This document shows, in pieces, positions 50,780 through 58,100 of a stretch of DNA of 64,000 bases (position 1 is its first letter; each line of letters begins with the position of its first letter). The DNA is from CADEFQ01 sp050185195. GTDB taxonomy: Bacteria; Pseudomonadota; Gammaproteobacteria; Steroidobacterales; Steroidobacteraceae. The stretch spans positions 62,001-126,000 of the forward strand of contig JBFWZQ010000007.1 of assembly GCA_050185195.1 (NCBI GenBank), read 5' to 3'. The translations under genes and the position numbers were made by a program. The notes beneath the pieces are model-generated. The model saw only the letters and a program-made list of their open reading frames with translations, was not told where the DNA came from and made no database searches.

Positions 50780-50947
50780 TTGGCAAAGCCCAATTTTCGC
50801 CATCAGAAGCTGCAGAGGGAGCGGGACAAGAAAGCCCGCCAGCTCGAGAAGGAACAGCGCCGCATGGCGCGCAACGCGCAGGAACAGCCGCCCGAGGGGA
50901 CTGCCCCTCCGGAAACACCTCCACCCGGGACCATCGAGACGCCGTGA
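50780..50947 (+). CDS. Small basic protein, TTG start (55 residues)
   Basis: A 55-codon gene that begins with TTG 50780, reading MAKPNFRHQKLQRERDKKAR and then more charged helical sequence, followed by a Pro/Glu/Thr-rich tail. A good ribosome-binding site GGAGA lies 5 bases before the TTG. Lys, Arg and Glu dominate the first 35 residues, which suggests a charged helix or nucleic-acid/ribosome-associated small protein; the MAKPNF...QK opening recurs in small proteobacterial proteins as far as I recall. Its TGA overlaps the GTG of the next gene. The 146 bases before it, after the MOSC gene, hold no other ORF. Confidence 0.75.
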   Translation: MAKPNFRHQKLQRERDKKARQLEKEQRRMARNAQEQPPEGTAPPETPPPGTIETP

Positions 50948-51351
50948 AGAATGCCCGCGCCAAGCCCGGCGCACCCGGCGCCGCGCGCAAGGAACGCCGC
51001 GAACAGTCCCTGCGCGACCGCGCGGCCAGCGAGACCGTGCGCAATGCATTTCCGACGGTCGAACATATCCGGCTCGAGCTCACGTTCGTCGAAGCGACCG
51101 AGTCCGCGCCCGCGCCGCAGACTTTCGTGCTGCATCCGCCTGCCCGGGCGTACTTCGAGTTTCCCTGCCCCTGGTCCGATTGCGACGGGCGCTTCGACCT
51201 CGCCGGCGTGGCACGGCGCACGATCGAACGGGGCCAGACCCAGCTCGATGGCACGATGGTGTGCACCGGGCAGCGTGCGCGGGACCGCATCCCCAAGCAG
51301 GCCTGCAACCTGCACGCCGGCTATTCCCTGACCGTCCTGTACTCGAAATGA
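50944..51351 (+). CDS. Conserved-looking hypothetical protein with Cys motif
   Basis: A 135-residue protein starting at GTG 50944 inside the stop of the 55-codon gene (GTGA). The N-terminus is basic (KNARAKPGAPGAARKERREQ). The C-terminal two-thirds looks folded: TVEHIRLELTFVEATE, then a PCPWSDCDGRFDL cysteine pair and MVCTGQRARD, IPKQACNLHAGYSLTVLYSK, so four cysteines that could bind zinc. I do not recognise a family. Translational coupling with the small basic protein suggests a shared role. It converges tail to tail with the DUF2779 gene, one base apart. Confidence 0.75.
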   Translation: MKNARAKPGAPGAARKERREQSLRDRAASETVRNAFPTVEHIRLELTFVEATESAPAPQTFVLHPPARAYFEFPCPWSDCDGRFDLAGVARRTIERGQTQLDGTMVCTGQRARDRIPKQACNLHAGYSLTVLYSK

Positions 51352-51352
51352 G

Positions 51353-52708
51353 CTAGGGCGACCCGCTCGCGAGGAAGCGCGCGAGCCGCACCAGCGCCCA
51401 GGTGTCCTGGCGGCAATAATCGAGCATGGCCTGGGCGAGTACCGCGCGACGGCCCGCATCGACACCCGCCTCGCGCAGTTCGAGGAACGCGAGCTGGGCT
51501 GCCTCCCCTTCCTGCACTTCGCCGAGCGCGCCGTAGGCGAGATCGGGCGCAATCGTCGGGATCACGGCCTTGAGTGACCACGAGCCCTGCATGTCGGGGT
51601 GGTAGTACGCGCGCCGCGTGATAGGCAGCAGGTCGGTCAACCGCGCCGCGAGCGCACGCAAGCCGGTGGCGTGCGCAGGCGCGAGGCGGGCCAGCAACTC
51701 GAGCGCACGCGCTTCGAAGCCGGCGTTGTACGCGAACACCGCGCCCTCGCGCGGCACTGCCCCGAGGAGCGCTTGTGCAAGCGCCGCGAAGTCCCCGAAG
51801 GCGTCGATCGCGAGGTACTCGGCGTGCGCCACCTCGCCCGACGCCTGCTCGACGTGCAGCGACCACTGGAACGGCAGCTGTTCGTACGGTCGCGTGCCCA
51901 CGACCTCCGGCACCGCGTAGGCAATCGTCTCGAAATCGAGGTAACTGCGCGGATACGGTGCCTCGCGCACCGCCGCCGCCGCGTCGCGGTCGAAAACGAC
52001 GATGCCGGCGCGCACCCGCTCGTCGCGGTGCGCCGACAGGTCCGCGGGCGGTGCGCCCTGCGAACAGCGCCCGATGAACGGACAGTCGTAGGGCACCCTG
52101 CAATGCGGACCCATCGCGATGTCCGGTGCCGCGCGCAGCGACATCACCCGTTGCAGCGCCACGGCCTGCTCGCCGAGCACTGGCAGCAGCGCCTCGACCT
52201 GCGCGGTGATGTCCTCCTCGCGGAGCAGGCCCTCGAACTCGCCGGCACGCTCGAGCGTGAACTGGTTGTTCACATGACCGAGCAACACCCGATCGACGGG
52301 CACGCGCGCGCTACGCATCACGAGCGCCTGGAACGCGGCATCGGGCACGTGTTCGGGCTTCACGCCCGTCGACGCCTTGATCTCGATGAGCTCGGCGGCG
52401 CCGCGATCGTGGCGCAGCACGTCGGCGATGACGGCGAAATCCCCGTGGCGCACCGCCGCCTGGTGCAGCACCGGCGCACCGCCCGCGGCGAGCACGCGCG
52501 TGGTCTCCGCAATGGCCGCGGGCATGCCGCGCCCCCGTGAAATCACCTTGCCCGGCCAGAACGCGCGCACGAATTCGTCGAAGGCGCGGCCCTGGCGCAA
52601 GGGCATGCTGTCCGGCGCGCGGGCGTCGAGCGGTTCGTTGACTTCGAACCACAGGCGTTTCGTGCACTGCCGGCCCGCCATGAAGCGGGACTTGGTGAGC
52701 CATGCCAT
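51353..52708 (-). CDS. DUF2779 domain protein (predicted nuclease)
   Basis: A 451-residue protein with an N-terminal PD-(D/E)xK-like, Cas4-related part (SRFMAGRQCTKRLWFEVNEPL; GAAELIEIKASTGV, the ExK step) with a cysteine cluster at VPYDCPFIGRCSQG and a C-terminal DUF2779/RNase H-like exonuclease domain (SYLDFETIAYAVPEV, the DxE step; FAYNAGFEARALELLARL; DYCRQDTWALVRLARFL). Such proteins probably bind DNA or RNA and may have a role in repair or defence, but none has a clear function. ATG 52708 gives the family start MAWLTKSRFM. The frame upstream to 52762 is not needed. It is divergent from the protease gene. Confidence 0.85.
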   Translation of the reverse strand: MAWLTKSRFMAGRQCTKRLWFEVNEPLDARAPDSMPLRQGRAFDEFVRAFWPGKVISRGRGMPAAIAETTRVLAAGGAPVLHQAAVRHGDFAVIADVLRHDRGAAELIEIKASTGVKPEHVPDAAFQALVMRSARVPVDRVLLGHVNNQFTLERAGEFEGLLREEDITAQVEALLPVLGEQAVALQRVMSLRAAPDIAMGPHCRVPYDCPFIGRCSQGAPPADLSAHRDERVRAGIVVFDRDAAAAVREAPYPRSYLDFETIAYAVPEVVGTRPYEQLPFQWSLHVEQASGEVAHAEYLAIDAFGDFAALAQALLGAVPREGAVFAYNAGFEARALELLARLAPAHATGLRALAARLTDLLPITRRAYYHPDMQGSWSLKAVIPTIAPDLAYGALGEVQEGEAAQLAFLELREAGVDAGRRAVLAQAMLDYCRQDTWALVRLARFLASGSP

Positions 52709-52743
52709 GCGGCCATTTATACTGGCCCGCGGAGGCGTACACC

Positions 52744-53661
52744 ATGGGCCCGATACGCGCACTCACGGGATGCGCCCTCGCGTTGCTGGCCGCAACGGGT
52801 GCGCGCGCCCAGGCGCTGGAAGAAGTCATCATCGCGGCGCCCGAGCCCCGCTACGTCGCGCCCACGCTGCGCGATCGCATCGGGCGGGTGTGGGCGCCGG
52901 TGTACGTGAACGGCCAGGGACCGCTGCGGCTCGTGCTCGACACGGGCGCGACCCGATCGGCCGTGACGACCGAAGCCGCGGCGCGCCTCGGCCTGCCGGT
53001 GGCGACGGCGCCCACCGTGCTCCTGCGCGGCATGACGGGCGAGGCGCAGGTGCCGCTCGTCGATGTCGAGAGCATCGAGGTCGGTGACTTCACCGTGGAG
53101 CCGGCAAAGTTGCTCGTCGTGCAGGACGCCTTCGGTGGCGCGGAGGGCGTGCTTGCCGCGCGCGGGCTCAAGGACCGGCGCATCCTCATCGAGTTTCGCA
53201 AGGACCGCATCGAAATCGCCCGCTCGAAGAACCGGCGCGCGCCCGGCGGCTTCACGGTGCTGCCGATCCGGCTGATCCGCGGCCATGTCCCGAGCGTGCG
53301 GGCCATCGTCGGGCGCATCGAAGTGAAGGCGATCATCGACACTGGCGCGCAGCAGACGACCGGCAACCTCGCGCTGCGCGAGGCGATCATCGCGCGACGG
53401 CGGCTCGACGAAAAACAGGACAAGCTGATCGGCGTGACGGGCGACGTGCAGGAAGGCCCGACGAGCCGCGTGCCGCCGATCTACCTCGGCGACGTGCAGG
53501 TGAGCAACGCGCACATGACCTTCGTCGACCTCTACATCTTCAAATACTGGCGGCTCACCGACGAGCCCGCGATCATGCTCGGCATGGACGTGCTCGGCGT
53601 GCTCGACACTTTGGTACTCGATTTCAAGCGCCGGGAGATGCAGATCCGGCTGGTGAAGTAG
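52744..53661 (+). CDS. Exported retropepsin-like aspartyl protease with two DTG motifs
   Basis: A 305-residue protein with a signal peptide (LTGCALALLAATGARA). It has two copies of the aspartyl protease active-site motif: LRLVLDTGATRSAVT (Asp66) and VKAIIDTGAQQTTGN (Asp199). The spacing of 133 residues fits a single-chain enzyme made by duplication, in which both halves supply an Asp, as in pepsins, whereas bacterial retropepsin-like proteins are usually homodimers with one DTG. The ribosome-binding site GGAGG and a TATACT box (52717-52722) precede ATG 52744. Secretion suggests a periplasmic protease. Its substrate is unknown. Confidence 0.85.
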   Translation: MGPIRALTGCALALLAATGARAQALEEVIIAAPEPRYVAPTLRDRIGRVWAPVYVNGQGPLRLVLDTGATRSAVTTEAAARLGLPVATAPTVLLRGMTGEAQVPLVDVESIEVGDFTVEPAKLLVVQDAFGGAEGVLAARGLKDRRILIEFRKDRIEIARSKNRRAPGGFTVLPIRLIRGHVPSVRAIVGRIEVKAIIDTGAQQTTGNLALREAIIARRRLDEKQDKLIGVTGDVQEGPTSRVPPIYLGDVQVSNAHMTFVDLYIFKYWRLTDEPAIMLGMDVLGVLDTLVLDFKRREMQIRLVK

Positions 53662-53672
53662 GGAGCGCGCCG

Positions 53673-53963
53673 TCAGGTGAGCTTGAGGGCGGCGAAGAGG
53701 AGCCCAATGGCCACCATCAGCATGGAACCGAGTCGAACAGTCAACGAGGTTCGAAGGAGCTCCATGTCTTTCTCGATGGACAGCCTCGTCGAATCAAGGC
53801 GTTGCTCGAGCAAGTCGATCCTGGCCGAAAGCTGCTGCTGCAGCATCTGCAAGTCCGACTTGGTGGCCAGGCTAGTCCCCATGTCGCGCTCCATGGCATC
53901 CACCACCGCCCGCGCCTTGTCGGACGGGACATTGATGCCTACGAGCGCATCATACAGCGCCAA
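53673..53963 (-). CDS. DUF1640-like coiled-coil protein with C-terminal membrane helix
   Basis: A 96-residue protein that starts at TTG 53963. It has the pattern of DUF1640/CCDC90-type proteins: LYDALVGINVPSDKARAVVD, then SLATKSDLQMLQQQLSARID and a heptad region LLEQRLDSTRLSIEKDMELL, followed by a membrane helix GSMLMVAIGLLFAALKL at the C-terminus. Bacterial members have no known function and are often mobile or phage-linked. The start is uncertain because no ATG fits the frame. It is convergent with the protease gene and separated from it by 11 bases. Confidence 0.75.
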   Translation of the reverse strand: MALYDALVGINVPSDKARAVVDAMERDMGTSLATKSDLQMLQQQLSARIDLLEQRLDSTRLSIEKDMELLRTSLTVRLGSMLMVAIGLLFAALKLT

Positions 53964-54019
53964 ATCGCGTGCGATCGCGCGGAATCCCGTCCCAGCGGAA
54001 TTCTGCTACGTTGCCCGTC

Positions 54020-54361
54020 ATGACAGCCCCCGCCACCGACCCCCTCCTCGCCTTGCGCGATGCGCTGCGCGAGTTCGCCGACGCACGGGACTGGAATCAG
54101 TTCCACTCGCCGAAGAACCTCGCCGCGGCGCTCGCCGTCGAGGCGGCGGAATTGCTCGAGCACTACCAATGGAGCGAAAAGGCGAGTGATCCCGCGAAAG
54201 TGCGCGAAGAGCTCGCCGACGTACTGCTCTATCTCGTCCGCCTCGCCGACAAACTCGACGTCGACCTCGCCGCTGCCGCGCGCGACAAGATCGCGCTCAA
54301 TGCGAAGAAATACCCGGTCGAGAAGGCGCGTGGCAGCGCACGCAAGTACACCGACCTCTGA
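54020..54361 (+). CDS. MazG-like nucleotide pyrophosphohydrolase
   Basis: A 113-residue all-alpha NTP pyrophosphohydrolase of the MazG/RS21-C6 (dCTPase) type. It hydrolyses non-canonical (d)NTPs to monophosphates. The signature EFADARDWNQFHSPKNLAAA, the metal-binding ExxE in VEAAELLEHYQW, and EELADVLLYLVRLADKLDVD with ExxD are all present. The last part ARDKIALNAKKYPVEKARGS is the standard end. ATG 54020 gives the family length; the frame runs upstream to 53969 without homology. The divergent DUF1640 gene begins 56 bases away. Confidence 0.92.
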   Translation: MTAPATDPLLALRDALREFADARDWNQFHSPKNLAAALAVEAAELLEHYQWSEKASDPAKVREELADVLLYLVRLADKLDVDLAAAARDKIALNAKKYPVEKARGSARKYTDL

Positions 54362-54379
54362 GTCGAGCTGGCGTCCTGG

Positions 54380-54603
54380 TCAGCTCTCCTGCGCCGCTTC
54401 GCGGGTCGTGGCGTAGCGCGGCAGGTCCGCGGCGAGGGTGATCCACGGCAACTGGTCGCCCACCCACAAGTGATACCGCGGCGCGAGCGGCGACAGCTCT
54501 CGCAGTGGCAGAAGAAGCGCTCGCGCGGCGCTCCGTTCACGCGGTAGCGAACGCGCCCGCAACGGCAGCCGCCCTCGTGCCGATCTGCTACTGTCTGTGC
54601 CAT
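54380..54603 (-). pseudogene. Remnant of a GFA (glutathione-dependent formaldehyde-activating-like) protein
   Basis: The first 40 codons from ATG 54603 match the start of a GFA/CENP-V family protein: GGCRCGRVRYRVNG and FFCHCESCRR, the first zinc-binding cysteines. The frame then changes, and a second frame reads LAPRYHLWVGDQLPWITLA and stops at TGA 54380, which is the usual C-terminus of the same family. Between CRR (near 54486) and APRYH about 55-60 codons that hold the remaining zinc ligands (CPxCG) are missing. So an internal deletion with frameshift has destroyed the gene. Its start codon overlaps that of the divergent NYN gene by 2 bases. Confidence 0.75.
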
Positions 54604-55264
54604 GGCAAACACCTACGTGCTCATCGACTTCGAGAATGTACAACCAAAGAGCCTCGCGACGCTGCGCGGCAAGCCGGTGCACCTGCGGGTGTTCGTCGGC
54701 AGCCAGCAGTCGAAGGTGCCCTTCGACCTCGCGCAGACCGTGCAATCGCTCGGCACGCAGGCCGAATACGTGCAGATCGCAGGCACCGGCCGCAACGCGC
54801 TCGACCTGCACATCGCCTACTACATCGGCCGGCTCGCCACGCAGCACCCCGACGCGCAGTTCCACATCCTCTCGAAGGACCGCGACTACGACGTGCTCAT
54901 CAAACACCTGAACGAGACCGGCGTGCGCTGCCGCCGCTCAGGCTCGCTCGACGACATCCCGGCGCTCAAGGCACCGGCGCCGCAGAAAGTGGCGCCGCCG
55001 CGCCCCACCCCGCAGCGGCCTGCGCCGCAAAAAGCCGCGCCCGCACCGCGCGCCGAAACGGATCCGCTCGCCAACGTGATCGTGCACCTGCGCAACCTCA
55101 AGAACTCGCGCCCGCGCAAGCTCAAGACGCTCGCGAGTACGCTGAAGGCGCGGTTCGTGAAGAGCGGGGCCGAGCGCGAAGTTCAGGCGCTCGTCGAAGC
55201 GCTGCAGCGGCGCGGGGTCGTGCAGGTGAGCGGGACGAACGTGACCTATCAGCTCGACGCGTGA
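54602..55264 (+). CDS. NYN/PIN-like domain protein with C-terminal OST-HTH-like helix domain
   Basis: A 220-residue predicted RNase. The N-terminal NYN domain has VLIDFENVQPKSLATLRGKP (Asp9 in the metal-binding site), SQQSKVPFDLAQTVQSLG, GTGRNALDLHIAYYIGRL and HILSKDRDYDVLIKHLNETG, all acidic positions of the PIN-like fold. A Pro/Ala/Gln-rich linker (about 120-150) joins a C-terminal helical domain (ANVIVHLRNLKNSRPRKLKTL, GAEREVQALVEALQRRGVVQ) that resembles a small winged-helix RNA-binding domain. It may act in RNA or tRNA turnover. Its promoter must lie within the GFA remnant: TGCTACTGT sits just upstream. Confidence 0.85.
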   Translation: MANTYVLIDFENVQPKSLATLRGKPVHLRVFVGSQQSKVPFDLAQTVQSLGTQAEYVQIAGTGRNALDLHIAYYIGRLATQHPDAQFHILSKDRDYDVLIKHLNETGVRCRRSGSLDDIPALKAPAPQKVAPPRPTPQRPAPQKAAPAPRAETDPLANVIVHLRNLKNSRPRKLKTLASTLKARFVKSGAEREVQALVEALQRRGVVQVSGTNVTYQLDA

Positions 55265-55346
55265 GGGTGAGCTGGTAGCGCCCGAGGCGCGCGGCCGGCG
55301 CGACATCGAGCGCCGACCACTGCTTCTCCTGGCCAGAATTCGCTCG

Positions 55347-55550
55347 CTAAGCGCGTTTCTTGTGCCTGGCAATCAGCTCGCGAACTTCAGGGACCAATTC
55401 GGTCGGAACCGCCATCATCGTTCGTGATGCGTCTTCCCGAGCCGCCTCGTCTTCGGCAACCGCCTCCTCTTCAGTCTGGGACTCATAGTGGCTGAGCACG
55501 CGCTTAACGCGTTGCTCGTCCCAGCCCGGCGGAAACTTGCCCTGCTTCAT
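55347..55550 (-). CDS. Small hypothetical protein, antitoxin-like
   Basis: A 67-residue acidic-then-basic protein starting QGKFPPGWDEQRVKRVLSHY, with a run of Glu and Asp (EEEAVAEDEAAREDA) and an end helix PEVRELIARHKKRA. It overlaps the preceding gene by 4 bases (ATGA on the minus strand). No DNA-binding domain is evident. The arrangement of two small overlapping genes, the first encoding a basic DUF4258-like protein, is like many toxin-antitoxin pairs, with this being the likely antitoxin. That assignment is inference. Confidence 0.6.
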   Translation of the reverse strand: MKQGKFPPGWDEQRVKRVLSHYESQTEEEAVAEDEAAREDASRTMMAVPTELVPEVRELIARHKKRA

Positions 55551-55855
55551 GGGCGCATATTGCGCCTGCGGCGCCGATAGGCCAATGCAGGCTTGCCCCG
55601 AAGGCCGTAAGCCGTAATGACAGATACGCTTCCTGGCTCTTGATCCGGGACATAGATCACTCGCAGGAGGCGCCCCGTGGCAGTCCGGCCTGTGGCCACC
55701 CGCGCGCCTTCCCCACCAACGCGATCTTCGCCTGGGTGCACAAGCACCTCCTCAACTTCGAACTCCGCGACGTCGTGCTTGTAGATGTGCGGCTGACCTG
55801 TCGAAGGATCGATGTAGAAACGAACCCTCACCCGCGAATCATCATGGCCATGCAC
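55547..55855 (-). CDS. Small basic hypothetical protein (DUF4258-like), toxin-like
   Basis: A protein of about 102 residues from GTG 55855 (another in-frame GTG is at 55831, and ATG 55921 would add 22 residues without homology value). The sequence RVRFYIDPSTGQPHIYKHDV begins the folded part, followed by ATGRTATGRLLRVIYVPDQE and VSVITAYGLRGKPALAYRRR. The beta-rich GRT...LRVIYVP...SVITAY pattern resembles the DUF4258/RelE-like small proteins often found with a helical partner. It overlaps the next gene by 4 bases. Base composition here is lower in GC than the core. Toxin activity is inferred from pattern only. Confidence 0.6.
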   Translation of the reverse strand: MHGHDDSRVRVRFYIDPSTGQPHIYKHDVAEFEVEEVLVHPGEDRVGGEGARVATGRTATGRLLRVIYVPDQEPGSVSVITAYGLRGKPALAYRRRRRNMRP

Positions 55856-55998
55856 TGTGCCCCGACGCCAGCCGACTGCCCAACGCCATAAGTGGTGGAA
55901 TAGAGGCCAAATGCAGCGCACACGCAGTTGGCTGCCCCAAACTCGTGAATCCGATCATCCAAACCCCGCCCAAGTCTCTGCGCCGGCAGGGAAATCTG

Positions 55999-56014
55999 GT
56001 ACGGTTCGCCGTAC
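55999..56014. promoter_or_regulatory. 16-base perfect inverted repeat upstream of hsdM
   Basis: GTACGG-TTCG-CCGTAC: six-base perfect arms around a four-base TTCG loop, 98 bases before the hsdM ATG. In DNA it could bind a dimeric regulator; in RNA it would form a short hairpin with a UUCG loop. No T-run follows, so it is not a typical terminator. The 257-base interval between the small pair and hsdM (55856-56112) holds no gene I can support; a frame open from 55945 into hsdM gives no convincing N-terminal extension. Confidence 0.5.
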
Positions 56015-56112
56015 AAGCCATTGGGGGAAATCGCCGTCATGACCCGGGGCACCCAGCCTCATCGATTCCTGTTTGCCCGCGCTCGCGCCGAGATCGAAAT
56101 TCAGACGCATTG

Positions 56113-58059
56113 ATGGAACCCCAACAACTCAACTGGATCGCCAACTTCATCTGGGGCATCGCCGACGATGTCCTGCGCGACCTGTACGTGCGCGGCAAAT
56201 ATCGCGACGTGATCCTGCCGATGACCGTGCTGCGCCGGCTCGATGCCGTGCTCGAGCCGACCAAGCAGGCCGTGCTCGACATGAAAGCCTCGCTCGACAA
56301 GGCGAAGATCACGAACCAGGATCAGGCGCTGCGGCAGGCGGCCGGCCAGGCGTTCTACAACACCTCGAAGTTCACGCTGCGCGACCTCAGGGCCCGCGCC
56401 AGCCAGCAGCAACTCAAGGCCGATTTCGAGGCCTACCTCGACGGCTTCTCGCCGAATGTGCAGGACATCCTCGAGAACTTCGAATTCCGCAACCAGATCC
56501 CGCGGCTTTCCAAGGCCGACGCGCTCGGCACGCTGATCGAGAAGCTCCTCTCGCCCGACATCGACTTGAGCCCGAGGGGACTCGACAACCACGGTATGGG
56601 CACGGTGTTCGAGGAGCTCGTGCGCCGCTTCAACGAGGAGAACAACGAAGAAGCGGGCGAGCACTGGACGCCACGCGACGCCGTGAAGCTCATGGCGAAA
56701 CTGATCTTCCTGCCGGTCGCCGACGAGATCGGCTCGGGCACTTACCTCCTCTACGACGGCGCCTGCGGCACGGGCGGCATGCTCACCGTGGCCGAAGACA
56801 CGCTCAAGGAACTCGCTGCCGCACACGGCAAGCAGGTCGCCACGCACCTCTACGGACAGGAAATCAACGCCGAGACCTACGCCATCTGCAAGGCGGACCT
56901 GCTGCTCAAGGGCGAGGGCGACGCCGCGGACAACATCGTCGGCGGGCCGGAGCACTCGACGCTCGCCAACGACGCCTTTCCGTCACACGAATTCGACTTC
57001 ATGCTCTCCAACCCGCCCTACGGCAAGAGCTGGAAGAGCGACCTCGAGCGCATGGGCGGCAAGGACGGGCTCAAGGATCCGCGCTTCCTGATCGAGCACG
57101 CGGGCGACCCGGAATACTCGCTCGTCACGCGCTCGAGCGACGGCCAGATGCTGTTTCTCGCGAACATGCTCTCGAAGATGAAGCGCGACACGGCTCTCGG
57201 CAGCCGCATCGCCCAGGTGCACAATGGCAGCTCGCTCTTCACCGGCGACGCTGGCCAGGGCGAGAGCAACATCCGTCGCTGGATCATCGAGAACGATTGG
57301 CTCGAGGCGATCGTCGCGCTGCCGCTCAACATGTTCTACAACACCGGCATCGCGACCTACATCTGGGTGCTCACGAACCGCAAGCCCGGGCATCGCAAGG
57401 GCCGCGTGCAACTCATCGACGCGACGAGCTGGTACAAGCCGCTACGCAAGAACCTCGGCAAGAAGAACTGCGAACTCTCGGCCGAGGACATCCAGCGCAT
57501 CTGCGACACGTTCATCGATTTCAAGGAGAGCGAGCAATCGAAGATCTTCCCGAATGCCGCGCTCGGCTACTGGAAAGTCACCGTGGAGCGCCCGCTGCGC
57601 CTGAAAGACATCGACGCCGAGCGCGCCTACAGCCCCAAGGAGATCAAGGCGCTGAAGGAAAGCGCAGTACGCGCCGACGACGCGCCGCCGGTCATCCGGA
57701 AGATCCACAAGAAGGGCACGGCACCCGACCCGCTGCGGGGACTCGTCGAGATGCGGATCGGCGGCAAGCCGGTGGTGGTCGAGTACGAACCCGACCCCGA
57801 CCTGCGCGACACCGAACAGGTGCCGCTGCTCGAAGACGGCGGCATCGAGGCGTTCCTGCGCCGCGAGGTCCTGCCGCACGCCGCGGACGCCTGGTACGTG
57901 CCGGACAGCGTGAAGACCGGCTACGAGATCAGCTTCACGCGCTACTTCTACAAGCCGCAGCCGCTGCGGACGCTCGAGGAGATCCGGGCGGACATCCTTG
58001 CGCTCGAGAGGGAGACCGAGGGGCTGCTCGGCGAGATCATCGGGTCGGGCAGTGCGTGA
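56113..58059 (+). CDS. hsdM: Type I restriction-modification methyltransferase subunit HsdM
   Basis: A 648-residue N6-adenine methyltransferase subunit of a type I restriction system; with HsdS it methylates the recognition site. The N-terminal helical domain (QQLNWIANFIWGIADDVLRD) precedes the catalytic domain. SAM-binding motif I is DGACGTGGML (215-224) and motif IV is NPPYGKSW (NPPY at 300-303). FYNTGIATYIWVLTN is also typical. The C-terminal extension (about 540-648) includes a stretch common in long HsdM forms. The start ATG 56113 is preferred because the preceding in-frame codons to 55945 are not family-like. There is no strong ribosome-binding site. It heads the hsdM-ATPase-hsdS-hsdR locus. 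Confidence 0.96.
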   Translation: MEPQQLNWIANFIWGIADDVLRDLYVRGKYRDVILPMTVLRRLDAVLEPTKQAVLDMKASLDKAKITNQDQALRQAAGQAFYNTSKFTLRDLRARASQQQLKADFEAYLDGFSPNVQDILENFEFRNQIPRLSKADALGTLIEKLLSPDIDLSPRGLDNHGMGTVFEELVRRFNEENNEEAGEHWTPRDAVKLMAKLIFLPVADEIGSGTYLLYDGACGTGGMLTVAEDTLKELAAAHGKQVATHLYGQEINAETYAICKADLLLKGEGDAADNIVGGPEHSTLANDAFPSHEFDFMLSNPPYGKSWKSDLERMGGKDGLKDPRFLIEHAGDPEYSLVTRSSDGQMLFLANMLSKMKRDTALGSRIAQVHNGSSLFTGDAGQGESNIRRWIIENDWLEAIVALPLNMFYNTGIATYIWVLTNRKPGHRKGRVQLIDATSWYKPLRKNLGKKNCELSAEDIQRICDTFIDFKESEQSKIFPNAALGYWKVTVERPLRLKDIDAERAYSPKEIKALKESAVRADDAPPVIRKIHKKGTAPDPLRGLVEMRIGGKPVVVEYEPDPDLRDTEQVPLLEDGGIEAFLRREVLPHAADAWYVPDSVKTGYEISFTRYFYKPQPLRTLEEIRADILALERETEGLLGEIIGSGSA

Positions 58060-58062
58060 TAG

Positions 58063-58080
58063 AGTTAAGCATAGTTAACT
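58063..58080. promoter_or_regulatory. AT-rich inverted repeat before the DUF4143 ATPase gene
   Basis: AGTTAA-GCATAG-TTAACT, with six-base perfect arms, in the 41-base AT-rich gap between hsdM and the ATPase gene. This is unusual in a high-GC region and could be an operator or a small hairpin. No promoter is certain, but the gap is a possible separate start of transcription for the ATPase. Confidence 0.5.
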
Positions 58081-58100
58081 GGTCTTAGTGCCGTTTCACG

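Noticed and set aside
55945..56112. N-terminal extension of HsdM by 56 codons
   Set aside because: The family start is at MEPQQLNW; the extension is Arg/Pro-rich, contains the palindrome at 55999 and has no ribosome-binding site.
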